Positions 17,250 to 28,070 of a stretch of 64,000 nucleotides of DNA are shown here, piece after piece. The DNA comes from Tillus elongatus (taxonomy: Eukaryota > Arthropoda > Insecta > Coleoptera > Cleridae). The position numbers were made by a program, and so were the translations under genes. The notes below the pieces were generated by a model that saw only the letters and a program-made list of their open reading frames with translations, searched no databases and had not been told where the DNA came from. How positions within the stretch are numbered: position 1 is the stretch's first letter; the number at the start of each line of letters is the position of its first letter. The stretch covers positions 33,227,266 to 33,291,265 of the forward strand of contig OZ023267.1 in the NCBI GenBank assembly GCA_964006375.1, given 5' to 3'.

Positions 17250-18122
17250 TCCAAATAGGTAGTAGTCAGGGTCACTTGGGGCCATATCTGGACTACACGA
17301 AGCGTGATCAATTTGTTCGAAACCGCATTCATGAATTGCGGATTGTGAAATTCCACCAGCGTGCACGGGTGCATTGTCATGAAGGAAATGCACGCCTCTG
17401 GTCAGTTCCCCCCCCCCCCTCACATATTTCTCGAATAATTTGTCGTAACTTATGCAGAAGTATTGCGGAATATATCCCGTTGACTGTGGTGTTAAGTTCT
17501 CTAAATTTTGTGAGGAGAATACCCCCACCATCCCAAAATATAGTAGCCAACACTTTTTTTTTGTTGACTGAGAGACCTTGAACTTTCTTGGTGGTGCTTC
17601 TACTTTACGCCTTCATTCCATCTACTCCCTTTTGTACAAAGAATCATCGTAACGAACCATAGTTACATCCCCTGTGACAATTGTCTTCGCCACGTCCACA
17701 GGGTTTTTACCACAGAGAGCATATTCCACACGACGCTGGCGATAAACTGCTAAAAGATGTTTGGGACCCACGCCGCATTAACTTTATTCATGGCTAAATG
17801 CAAGTGGAGAATTTGGCAAACGCTTCTATCTGAAATCCTCGACATTTTTGATAATTCCTTCACTTTCAAACGTCGATCGCTTAATATAAGATCCTCAACA
17901 AGGGCAATCTTGTGTATCATGTCACCACCGTCCTTCCTGGTCCTGCGTCATCTTCCGAAGATTTCTGGTCCATTAGAAACCGTTTCCAATCGTTTGCTAA
18001 AAAATAAGACGAAGAATTTTCTCCGTACACCCCATCCACAAATCTTTGGTGCTTTGGAGTGGAAGACCTTCTTAAGTAAGGAATTTAATAACAGCTATAT
18101 ACTCCATTTTCGTGACATCTGA
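17250..18122 (-). pseudogene. mariner (DD34D) transposase pseudogene, 3' truncated
   Basis: Reading the minus strand from ATG 18122 (MSRKWSI) gives mariner-type blocks in scattered frames: LILSDRRLKVKELSKMSRIS (second HTH), ISDRSVCQILHLHLAMNKV, GDVTMVRYDDS (altered first Asp region), and KVLATIFWDGGGILL. A clean segment at 17531-17250 follows with VHFLHDNAPVHAGG (second Asp) and SCSPDMAPSDPDYYLFGNLK (third Asp). Counting from HDN to PSD gives 34 intervening residues, the mariner spacing. After FGNLK the frame runs straight into an X-type end, so the C-terminus (about 50 residues) was lost at that junction. Many stops and frameshifts make it inactive. Confidence 0.8.
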
Positions 18123-18783
18123 CACCGTGATGAACAAGTGTCAGTTAAAAAAAATAATCCAAATTCATTTTTGTTCTTTCTAAGGCTAAAAAAACTTGAA
18201 CTAAGCAAATTTTGACACGCTGCGACAGCCTGGATCTATGTCAGGCTGGCAAATTTTGGCGCTTACCTTGTAAGTTTTTTTGTGCATCTCTTGAACGAAA
18301 TAGTTAACCAGCCCCATCGGACCAGTTTTTTGCAAAGATACAGATTTTAAAAAAATCATATTTCCGGAGAAAATAAAGCGGTTTTAATGAGTTTTGGTAT
18401 ACATGTATTTTATAGAAATTCATGCACACACTAAAACTGGGAATTTCAAGTTAATAGACAATTAAGTTATTAGGGTTCGGAGTAAATTTACTATCATAAC
18501 ACACTTACTACGTTTGGACTGTTTATATACAAAAATTACAAGGCAAAAACTATAAGGAATTAAATTTTCTAAGACAGCTGGCAAGTAGTTAGGTCTTGGC
18601 CAATCACAATTCCCGAAACTGTTGTTTATTCTTTCACAAGTTATATCAAACTTGGTGATCTTTTAACAAAGCTTCTGGAGCAAACGCAGTTGGAAAACAA
18701 CAAATGTTGCATGAAATATGTTTCACAAGGTTTCAAATATTTGTTTCAGTAGCTACTTTTCATATTTAATTTAAATGTTGCAT

Positions 18784-19151
18784 AGAGCCTCGGTGGTTCA
18801 GTGGTAAGAAGTGCCCCTGAACTAAGGGCTACTCGGTTCGATCCCAGGGTTCGCCTTTACCTTTTTTAGTACATACTGTACAATTAGCATCAACCAAGGT
18901 TGAAGTATTATATTTAAGCAAGTTTAAAGTCTGCACGTTTCGCCCTTCGGAGGGGGCGTAAAGCCGTCGGTCCCGTGTCCATGCGATGTTGGGCACGTTA
19001 AAAATCCCTACCCTCCTTACAGAAAGTCAGGGGTTCGGCAAAATTTCCAGGATAGTTATGTAAAACTGCTCCCTGGCGTCGGTTTTTGGCCATAGTAGCG
19101 GAAATAGACCGACTTTACAGAAACAAAATACACATGCACACACACACAAAC
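18784..19151 (+). mobile_element. tRNA-derived SINE, 368 bp
   Basis: The 5' part is tRNA-like. It has an A box (TGGTTCAGTGGTAAGA at about 18793) and a B box (GGTTCGATCCC at about 18835) inside a GCCTCGG...-headed fold. A conserved-looking non-tRNA body follows (CCCTTCGGAGGGGGCGTAAA, then GCCGTCGGTCCCGTG). The tail is CA-rich (ACACATGCACACACACACAA). A perfect 11-bp target duplication, AAATGTTGCAT, flanks it (18773-18783 and 19152-19162). It lies inside the foldback, upstream of the mariner pseudogene. Confidence 0.88.
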
Positions 19152-19831
19152 AAATGTTGCATTAAAAATCTTCTGAAATAGACAACTTATCTGACGAGTC
19201 AACATATAGAAATTAAAGAGATACATAAAAATATCAACTTAAACTTACATGAAAACAATACAAAAATTTCGGGACGCAGCAAGTGCATTATATACTGAAT
19301 TTTCATAAGAATTGTACACTGTTAGTAAGATATACTATTAAAACGAATTCTTTAAGTTTAAATGGACCTTGGACATCGGTTTTAGAGTCCCAGTTAGCGA
19401 TTATTTGAAAAAATGTATATTTTATATGGAGCTAAAAAATTAAAATTTGGTCTTCGATATAATATGTAAGTACTGCAAGTGCTTTAAAAAATTGTGTTGT
19501 AAATTTCAATAAAGTTTCAAAAGTTTTTTAGAAAGCAATTAATTATTTACAAAAGGAATGTACCTGTCAAATTATAAATATGACAGGTATTTTTCCATCT
19601 TAATTGCTTAGATGGTTTTGTTTTAGTCAACCCATCCAGTTTTTGCAAACAATAAACAACAAAAAAGGTTTTTTAGAACAAACTTTTAGTTATCCTCGAA
19701 GCTCATTGTGTTATTTTTCTTTAGTTTAGTACCCAGGTGCGTTTACATAGGTGTTACTATGGTTCATGATTGAAGATTCTGGCTTAATGGGAAATTTGTT
19801 GAGTTATCGGATTTGAAATATTTCTACCACA

Positions 19832-19837
<6 letters not shown>

Positions 19838-19896
<59 letters not shown>

Positions 19897-20318
19897 TGTG
19901 TGTGTGTGTATCACACCGATAACTCAAAAAATAACGAGCCAATTTTGATTAAATCTGGTGAATACCTTCCTCTTGCAAGTGGCTTGGACAAGTTCGTTAG
20001 CCAGGAAAGTCGACCCAGATTTTCTTAAAAAATTTTGTGTTTTCTTCCGAAAAAAAAATGATATATCCGGAAGTCACAAAGTAAGGGCAGCCAAATTTGG
20101 TGCGAAGATTTATATTATTCTGTTTAAATTACCTACCAAAATTTAGCTCTTTAAGTTAAAAGGCAAAAAAGTTATAGCTATTTAAAAAAATAAATTGAGG
20201 TTTTCTTCAAAACGTCAAAGTCGCGGTTTAAAGCGTCAAAATTGGCAAAATTTTGGCAAAGAACCTGAAACTAATACGAGCTGTGGAAAGAAAATGTCTC
20301 AACAAGAATGTTTTACAT
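19838..20318 (+). mobile_element. family X fragment: (TA)n core and module B
   Basis: A TA tract (19838-19892) passes into (TG)n, then ATCACACCGATAACTCAAAA and module B up to CAAGAATGTTTTACA at about 20315. Module A is missing and LINE-J copy 1 begins almost immediately after. Confidence 0.8.
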
Positions 20319-20335
20319 TGTCCTTTATTTTCGAA

Positions 20336-20717
20336 ATCTCAGTCTTGTTTCTATCTCATAAGAGCTACACCAGCCCTAGACCCATCGCAATAAACAACCA
20401 AGTTATTCAAAGTAATGAGTCCTATTCACTTGTTGGCATGTCTGTTGTTCGAAATCTCAGTTGGCACCAACGTGTCACATCAATTGCAGAAGCGGCTGCT
20501 AAGAAACTAGGTTTCCTCTTCCGGGCTCGCAAATACTTTTTACCAGCTAATCTCTATACTTATATACTTCACAAATACTGCTCCCACATCTGGGGTGACG
20601 CTGCCGCTTCTACAATCGCTATCCTGGACTCCATTTTGAAGAGAGCTATACGTTTCATCGGTGACCCTACCCTCAACCAAAGACTGCCATGCCTTGCCCA
20701 CCGATGTGGCGTTGGTG

Positions 20718-20759
<42 letters not shown>

Positions 20760-21085
20760 TAGATATCTGCACGGGCACTGCTCAGAGGTACTTTCTTCCA
20801 TAGTTCCTCCAGCTGCTGCCCCCCAACAGATCTACCAGAGGAACAAGGCGAATGCACCCTTTTACTGTCCAGGTCACCAGACACAGAACATATTGTTATT
20901 TCCTCTATTTTGTCCCGAGGACTTCCAAGTTGTGGAATTCCTTGCCGGCACATGTTTTTCCTTCTCCTCCGAACCTCCAAACTTTCAAGTCCAGCATTAA
21001 CAAGTTGCCTCTTTCCTCATTGTCGACACCCGTGGTACGATAGTATTTAGGCTGTGAGGCCTCGTGGTGTGTTGCTCAAATAAAA
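20336..21085 (+). pseudogene. LINE-J copy 1, 5'-truncated ORF2 end and 3' UTR
   Basis: Only the post-catalytic part of ORF2 remains: CFLS-type start, PRPIAINNQVIQSNESYSLV, AAKKLGFLFRARKYF, KYCSHIWGDAAASTIAILDS, and after a frame change HPFTVQVTRHRTYC and TSKLWNSLPAHVFPSPPNLQ. The end TVVR-like codons precede the stop near 21045. A 3' hairpin (AGGCTGTGAGGCCT) and an A-rich tail follow. A (CT)n run at about 20718-20754 sits in the frame at GDLSLS and shifts it. Full ORF2 of this family starts about 2 kb further upstream (see copy 4). The 5' truncation is typical of target-primed reverse transcription. Confidence 0.85.
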
Positions 21086-21360
21086 ATATAAAAAATACAT
21101 TAAAATGCAAGTTATGCGGAAACTCTAAACGGAATAGCCTGTATTTTATAGTGAAACCTGAAGGATTCGCTAATTCTCTATCTAAAAGTATTATATGATG
21201 TTATACCTATTTTAAACGGTTTTGGACTCATAAGGAAAATAACAGAATAATGACAGTATTGAAAAACATGTTTTATTGCTAGATAAACAGTCAGGATTCG
21301 CTGTCGAAATAACATTCGTCTGTTTGTTGTCTCTCTGTTTGTGTAATCGATTATCTAAAA

Positions 21361-21480
21361 ATGTCGAATTCTTATACAAACGAAAAAATTTTAAATTTGT
21401 TTTACATGTATGGCCACTGTAATAAAATTATTTCTAGAACATGCACAAAGTTTAATGTGCACTATTTAAATGCAGTTATG
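21361..21480 (+). pseudogene. transposase N-terminal HTH fragment
   Basis: The ATG at 21361 begins MSNSYTNEKILNLFYMYGHC and continues NKIISRTCTKF. It matches the start of the DD41D-like transposase at 29596 in pattern (YTND...YGKC...RTC). The reading frame stops where a short LINE-J tail begins at 21485. No catalytic part is found nearby. Confidence 0.55.
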
Positions 21481-21484
21481 TTAT

Positions 21485-21575
21485 GCCTCTTTCCTCTTTG
21501 TCGACACCCACGGTACGATAGTATTTAAGCTGTGAGCCGTCGTGGTGTGTTGCTGAAATATTAAAAATATATATT
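21485..21575 (+). mobile_element. very short LINE-J 3' end
   Basis: About 90 bp match the terminal LINE-J sequence: GCCTCTTTCCTC, GACACCCACGGTACGATAGT, the AGGCT/AGCC-type hairpin remnant, GTGTGTTGCTGAAATA and an A-rich tail. It is an extreme 5' truncation. Confidence 0.8.
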
Positions 21576-22357
21576 GAAACGAAAAACAGTTGACACTAAT
21601 CAATTTTCGAATTTACTGACATTAAGATCCGACAAGGCTGGATTCTAGTATAATTGTGGATGGCAGAATTTATGTTTGTTCAAAAGTTACACTGTTTAAT
21701 TGAGCAAACGACAAGTAGTTGTAAACCTAAATGTGTCAGCTGACAGACTAATTGTTACAAAATCTTGATAAATAGATTGAGATTTGTCGAACCTGGTGTA
21801 ATCCCGATTTTGCGCTAAAGGAAATACACATTGCCAACAAGTTTGTCCTAGATTATTGATAATTATTGATTTCAGGTAATGGAGGCAATTAAAGCCAATT
21901 TGCTATAAATCTCTTGTCAATGGCTTGATTGATTCCCACTAAATCTAGTCTGGTCTCTGTTGTGTATGTCCTTTGTGATACAGAATGATAAAAGGATAAT
22001 TATGTGTAATGGGTGTGATAGGCGTTGTGTACAATACATAACTTAGTGTCCGAACAAAAAGTTGACGTTGTTATTAGTGAAATTTATAATAGATTTTTAT
22101 CTCAAACTTACTCAATTGTTGTTTGCCTGGTACATCCGTTTTATAAAAAATATAGACGTAGAGGCTTCTCTTCTCGTTTCATAAGTGCTTATCTTCATCT
22201 CTGCAAACCAGTCTCAGATAAAAACAAGCACTTCGAGGGTATCATTAAAAAAGAAGACATAGAAATTTATCGAGATTCTTCATGTTTGCATTCGATTGAA
22301 AATACATTACAGTGATTTAAAGAAACAAGTTAATCAGCACAGCGCTTTATAGTACGG
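21576..22357. other. unassigned sequence
   Basis: There is a 96-codon open frame (22025-22315) with no recognisable domain and no supporting signals. I see no other feature. Confidence 0.35.
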
Positions 22358-23056
22358 GATCCGGCTGCAAATTAGTACATTAATAATCTAGATTATTAAG
22401 ATTTAATTTTTAAGTATTTTTACAACTAGGAGAAGTCACTTTTCATCAGGTGCCAATTAAAAATTACCCGCCAGTATTATTAATTAAAATATAATTAATT
22501 TACTTTTAGAGAAACATTTCGTTAACAGCTTACGGAAATAAAACCTACACAACTTCACAACAGTGTATTTAAAATATCTGAAACGTCATAGTTGCTGCTG
22601 ATTGCTTAACCGCTACCTCTACGCAGCCAGGTGTAAACAGGTATAATTTTATTAAAACTTTTCGTTCTTAACGTACACTCATTTCATTTATACCACATTA
22701 AAGCTCATTTTTTTTCTGTAGTTAATGATATAAAGGTGCCTATATAAAAAAACCCGCAAATCAAAGTTTCCTACCCTAAAAGATGCTAGGTATGAAAAAT
22801 AAAGTGACAGAGAGTGATCGCGCGACGCTACTTGTTAGACAAGGATGCTCAATGCCAGCTGAACGTATTTTTTGAGCTATTGCGCATGCTCCGATAAGCA
22901 TCTGAGTCCAGTCATTTTAGTGAATTTTCTTAAAAAAAAATCACTAATGAGGAGATCCCGACTTTTGAATTTTGAAAAAATTTCTTCAAATAAGCGCTAA
23001 TTAGGCCCCCCAGAACACATATCCAGGGTCAGTTAAAATTTTTATATGTTTATATA

Positions 23057-23155
<99 letters not shown>

Positions 23156-24839
23156 CACACCGATAACTCAAAAAATAATGGGCCGATTTTGATTAAATTT
23201 GGTGAATACCTTCCTTTTGCAAATGGCTTGGATAAGTTCGTTATCCAGGAAAATCGGTCGAGGTTTTCCTGGAAAATTTTGTGTTTCCTTTCGAAAAAAA
23301 ATTATATCTCCGGAATTAACAAAGTAAGGGCAAACAAATTTGGTACGCGGGTTTACATCTTTATAGGTAAGCTACATGCCAAAATTTAGCTTTGTAGGTC
23401 AAAAGACAAAAAAGTTATAGGCATTTAAAGAAAAATAAATTATGGTTTGCCAGAAAACGTCAAAGTTGCGATTTAAACGTCAAAATTTGCAACATTTAGG
23501 CAAATAACTTGAATCTAATACGGGCTATGGAAATAAGATGTCTCAAGAAGAATGTTTTACAAACCCTGAAGTCTTAGTTTCAACCGTCATTGTCCTTCAT
23601 TTTAATAAAATATTTCCAGAAACTTCATTTCAAATAGACCCTTTCTCTGATGCTTGGGAGTATTCTTAGCTATAGAGTTTATCCTTTAGTGGTATATAAT
23701 TTTTGTAGAATTTTCGTAAAAAAATCAATAAAGCTCAATATATCTGTTATTATACAAGATATGAAAAAAAATAGTATATATTGATTATAGGATGCCTTGA
23801 GCTACATCTTAAAAAATTATTTCTACAATCACAGGATGGCCCATAAGTCGTTGGTGATACAAATTTTCTTTTTTTTTTTAATCAAACACGCCTTATGTTA
23901 TTGCATTTTTCATCGAAATGTAATGCATGTTTGTAGGAAAAAAATCTGGACGCAGTAAGTGCGTTATGGTAGCGAATTTTGATCAAATGCTTAATATTTG
24001 AATAGCTCAATTTGCTATTAACCTAAAAGGTTGACTAAGAAACGAGTTTTTTCGGGAACACTTTAAGTTAACTTTCGGAAATTTTTGTACATTTTCAAAC
24101 AATAAAGTTATTTTGATGAAACATGGCACATTGTTTTTACTATATAGATTATACTGGTAACCAAATTTGATGCCTGCTTTCTTAAAAAAACACACATTAT
24201 TGCTATTAAAAAATATTTTTATGAAAATTCACTACCATAACGCACTTGCTGCGTCCAGAGTTTTTTATGACTACTTAGATCGTTGGTTGAGAACCCTATT
24301 TATCGGAGCATTCGCAATAGCTCAAAAAATACGTTCAGCTGGCATTGAGCATCCTTGTCTAACAAGTAGCGTCGCGCGATCACTCTCTGTCACTTTATTT
24401 TTCATACCTAGCATCTTTTAGGGTAGGAAACTTTGATTTGCGGGTTTTTTTATATAGGCACCTTTATATCATTAACTACAGAAAAAAATGAGCTTTAATG
24501 TGGTATAAATGAAATGAGTGTACGTTAAGAACGAAAAGTTTTAATAAAATTATACCTGTTTACACCTGGCTGCGTAGAGGTAGCGGTTAAGCAATCAGCA
24601 GCAACTATGACGTTTCAGATATTTTAAATACACTGTTGTGAAGTTGTGTAGGTTTTATTTCCGTAAGCTGTTAACGAAATGTTTCTCTAAAAGTAAATTA
24701 ATTATATTTTAATTAATAATACTGGCGGGTAATTTTTAATTGGCACCTGATGAAAAGTGACTTCTCCTAGTTGTAAAAATACTTAAAAATTAAATCTTGA
24801 TAATCTAGATTATTAATGTACTAATTTTGCAGCCGGATC
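22358..24839. mobile_element. palindromic element with ~540-bp inverted arms
   Basis: The arms 22358-22899 and 24299-24839 are near-identical inverted copies. Outer ends read GATCCGGCTGCAAA, and inner ends meet at GCTCCGATAA/TTATCGGAGC. Without the X1 insertion the loop would be only about 55 bases, so the original was a long foldback of about 1.1 kb. No clear target duplication is visible and no coding region lies in the arms. Its superfamily is unknown. Confidence 0.8.
22919..24260 (+). mobile_element. family X, full copy X1 (1.34 kb)
   Basis: It starts T|AGTGAATTTTCTTAAAAAAA and module A runs to CAGGGTCAGTTAAAATTTTT. A (TA)n core follows (about 23052-23152), then module B (ATCACACCGATAACTCAAAA to AAGAATGTTTTACAAACCCT). 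Module C contains GGCCCATAAGTCGTTGGTGA. A terminal 315-bp M block (23945-24260) ends GCACTTGCTGCGTCCAGAG|T. The 3' end hairpin is ACGCA-CTTGC-TGCGT. It sits at the exact centre of the 540-bp-arm palindrome. There is no open reading frame of note, so the element is non-autonomous. Confidence 0.75.
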
Positions 24840-26990
24840 TTAGACTATTACTATGGCAAAGAGAACGGAAACATTTTGTCAGTAACTCATCAAATCCTTA
24901 CACCTTAATTCATACTTCACTTCCACTGAAAATCAACCAGTCACATAGCGACAACAGATTTTACTATACTACGTTGACTAGGTTGTGACTATAAATTTAT
25001 TTCATATACAGTCTATTTAGAAAGGATACATTCCTGTTAATCATAAGTATTTTTGTAACACTTTTAGTTTTATCAGTACAGTCTGTGGGTATAACCTCTT
25101 CAAGCAAGTAAAATTCAAGATGATGTTGTCGAGTCTTGTCTCAGATATCACCCTGTAGTTGTTTATTTTATTTAAAGTTGAATTCATTATCCTTTTAGGC
25201 AATTTGCCATCAATTTTCCTGATATACTTCTGATATGTTTTGTTTTGGTTAATTCAATTCTGTAATACATTATTATGAAGTGTAAGGTTAATGTAAGGAA
25301 ACAGAACATTTAAAACCTACCTTATTATGATGAAAACTATGATAAATGTAGCATTATGCTTAGTTTTGTATTTAATTGGAATGTTTGCAATTTTACTGAA
25401 ACTGCAGTTTTGTGATTTCTTTGCGTTCAAATGACAGGATGAATTAATTTCGTTTCAAAATGTAGGTCAAATGACCAGCTGTCATGTCAAATCTCGACTT
25501 GTCAGTGCTGCCAGCCCGAGATTGAGATTTCCCTCCGCCTAGAAAAGTAGTACCTTGTTCTTTTAATTTTAATTTCTAAGAATCGTTTAGTATGGATAAT
25601 TGTTTTGTTCTTGTACATGATATTAGCAGTTAAATTCTTGTTATACTGGATGGACTACATGTTAAATCTGCATTTATTTATCGGCCCTTATTTGTAGTCC
25701 ACTATGATTGTCAGTTGGTATGGCGTAGGATTCTCGGGCATGAAAAAAACCGCGCATAAAGTTCGGTTTGAAAAAAAAAACAGAAAATAATCTGGAAGAG
25801 GTGTTTTTTGTTGTTTTGATAGTTAAGAAATTGAAAAGCCACGTTGGCCTTCATTTACATTTTGGCTTTTCTTCTGGAAACCACGCTGAGTCGTTTAATA
25901 GTTTTACTCTACCAAATTTCATTTGGATTTAGTATTCACGCGGTTTAAAATATATTACTGTCCTTTGATTTGAGTTTGATTAGTTGATATAGTCTCAATA
26001 TTGGTCGGTGGCAGTAATATAGTCTGAAAATATTCAGGATAATCACAGAAGAAAACCCACTAAGCTGCCGAATTAACATATTTCGGTAAGGTTTATTATT
26101 CATTCTCATTCTTTCTTTTGACTATCCCATATTTTATTGGAATTTATAGGCCAGTTGGAAGTTGCAAGTTAGAAATTGAAAACTGTAAATTAGAAATGGG
26201 AATTGACAAACAGAACCAGAAAAGACAACGACAATAGGTATTGATAATCAAATGGAAATAGGTCATAGCAGATAAGAAGTAAAACACAGCAAATAGGAAG
26301 ATACCCACCAGCCCTAGCCTAGGACGAATTTTTGATAATTGTGACTAAGTCCCTGAACCCGAAGCTTAGTTAATGTTTGGCTTCCGTTAGCTGTCCGCCT
26401 TCTTCACAGGAAACCGAATAAGTATAACTTTTTCCTTTGCTGATATTTTGTTGGTCAAGAAGTCAGTCTCTACAGTTCTCTACTACATTCTCTACAACCA
26501 GCAATATTTCTTTTTAACGAAAAGAACTTTTAATAATCATTGAGTGTGACTTATAAGAAATTTTACAGGTGTTGGATTAAACCTCTTGAGTTTAAAATTA
26601 AGAATTGCTACCTCTTAAAACAATTTGAGCATTGTAATGTGACTGCGCGCATTCATAATTTCACGATATTTATTTGTAAACCTAAGCTAGCAACATATTG
26701 TGAGAATTTATCATATTAACACTTCACTTCATGCCTTCTCTAAGTCTGTAATAACTAATTAAATTTATATTTTATTAATACTGAGTGTATTACTACTTTG
26801 CAACTTATTGTGTCAAATTTGGACGACTTCTACTCATGTTTGGTAATTTGCATGAGCATACATAAGTTCTTTAAGGAGTCAGGAGTCTTAAATTGCCTGG
26901 CACCTTTAAAAATTAAAGAACCTGGACCCACCCCCTAACCACTGAGTAGCTGCGGATTTAACTCATTTAAGAGTGTTACTACCATCAGAT
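24840..26990. other. unassigned 2.1-kb sequence
   Basis: AT-rich, with no open frame above about 60 codons that resembles a known family and no repeat shared with the rest of the window. It is the longest stretch here that could be ordinary single-copy intergenic DNA. Confidence 0.4.
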
Positions 26991-26999
26991 AAGTTTTAC

Positions 27000-27500
27000 A
27001 TGATAACCACCTAAGAGCAAATTATACCGTACCAAGGTTTAAAACTAACCATGGAAAATACCCGGCCCACCTTAACAAAATTGGCTTAAGACAAACACCT
27101 TATTGTGACTGCGATGGGAACTCGGTCGGAGGCCTAAATCACATAATTTTCTCATGTCCAAAATACTCTTTACAACGATTTAACCTTGTCACAATTCTCA
27201 ACCGATATGTAGAATTTCCAACAAATGTCACAAATTTACTGAGCATGAAATATCGCAATTAGCATTTTTTTTTATAAATATAGATTTAAACATATAAATG
27301 TAAGACAATATAAGTACCTATATACCTGACAACTCATGTCTACTATAAATAGGTAAAATAGTAATAAGAATAGTAATAAAAATAATAATTTTATTAGATT
27401 GTGGTCGCATTAGATAAGTACGGAGTTTAGTATGCAGTATTTTCATGTAACTAGTCTTAGATATCCTTCTGTAATAAAAATGATAATAATAATTTAATTT
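27000..27500 (+). pseudogene. non-LTR retrotransposon ORF2 C-terminus and tail
   Basis: The plus strand from about 27030 reads NHGKYPAHLNKIGLRQTPYC, then CDCDGNSVGGLNHIIFSCPK, and a further 30 residues to a TAG-like end near 27260. The GHG...HL...C-x-C...H-x4-C pattern is the C-terminal zinc-knuckle region found after the RT or RNase H domain in I/R1-like LINEs. The following 240 bases are AT-rich and finish in an ATAATAATAATTT-type tail, consistent with a 3' UTR. Only the last fraction of the element is present. Confidence 0.7.
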
Positions 27501-27509
27501 AATTTAAAA

Positions 27510-28070
27510 AAAAACTATAAGAAAACATAAATATGTAGGGAAACATGTATATCGAATATCAGTTTTCACTGTAAAAGTCACACTTCTCTCTGATTTTCTA
27601 TGTTTCATTATAACAGATCATAACGAAGAACGATATGATATACAGGGTGTGACGCCAAGACCTTTAGATAGCCGTTTCTCAATAACTACTCCGATTTGAA
27701 ATTTGAAAATTTACACACATATGACTGAGACAAATTCCAGTTCATTGAAGATGGTCTCCTTTATGTCAGACTTCCCGTTTAACAGGAGCGACCATCAACT
27801 TGCCTATTTTAAATACAACATGGTGATTTTCATTATATTTTCGAATTTTACATTAAATTTGAGATACATTATTACTGATATACCATATGTGAAAAATCAA
27901 CAGTTTTAGAAAATTTTCTATTTTTTTGAAAATTCTCGCGAAAACCAAGGTGAACGTTGCACGCTATCTCTCTGTGGAAATACAACTGAAAAGACTCAGT
28001 TTCTGCACAGATAACCCTCAGGTTGGCGCATACACGATACGTTTGATACAGTTTCTTTTACATATACAGG
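27510..28070. other. unassigned sequence
   Basis: No gene is recognised. TACAGGGTGTGACGCC at about 27641 and CACCCTATATTTTATGAGC at about 28131 look like DD41D-style termini, suggesting decayed non-autonomous copies around here. Confidence 0.35.

Larger units (their letters stand above)
16660..19825. repeat. foldback structure with ~570-bp arms
   Basis: Sequence 16660-17245 is repeated in inverted orientation at 19262-19820. Matching blocks in order include the tract near 16760 (ACCATAGTAACATCTATGTAA), the GGCAGGTA block near 16932 against ATGACAGGTA near 19583, and GTGTACAATTCTTATAA near 17185 against its complement near 19303. Each arm carries X-type GACGCAGCAAGTGCRTTAT ends at its inner side. 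The 2.0-kb centre holds a mariner pseudogene and a SINE. Confidence 0.75.

Noticed and set aside
17757..18122. 121-codon plus-strand open frame
   Set aside because: It is the antisense of the mariner transposase pseudogene (RRLKVKELSKMSRIS on the minus strand).
18784..18857. Functional tRNA gene
   Set aside because: A and B boxes are present, but the fold lacks a proper acceptor stem and the sequence is part of a 368-bp unit with an 11-bp target duplication, so it is a SINE.
20540..20980. Minus-strand open frame with Arg-Glu repeats
   Set aside because: It is the antisense of the (CT)n run in LINE-J copy 1, whose plus-strand RT similarity is clear.
22025..22315. 96-codon open frame
   Set aside because: No domain, start context, splice signal or second copy supports it as a gene, and its length is within chance expectation for this much AT-rich DNA.
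27703..27909. 68-codon open frame near a TACAGGGTGT motif
   Set aside because: No similarity to a known transposase or other protein; probably chance.
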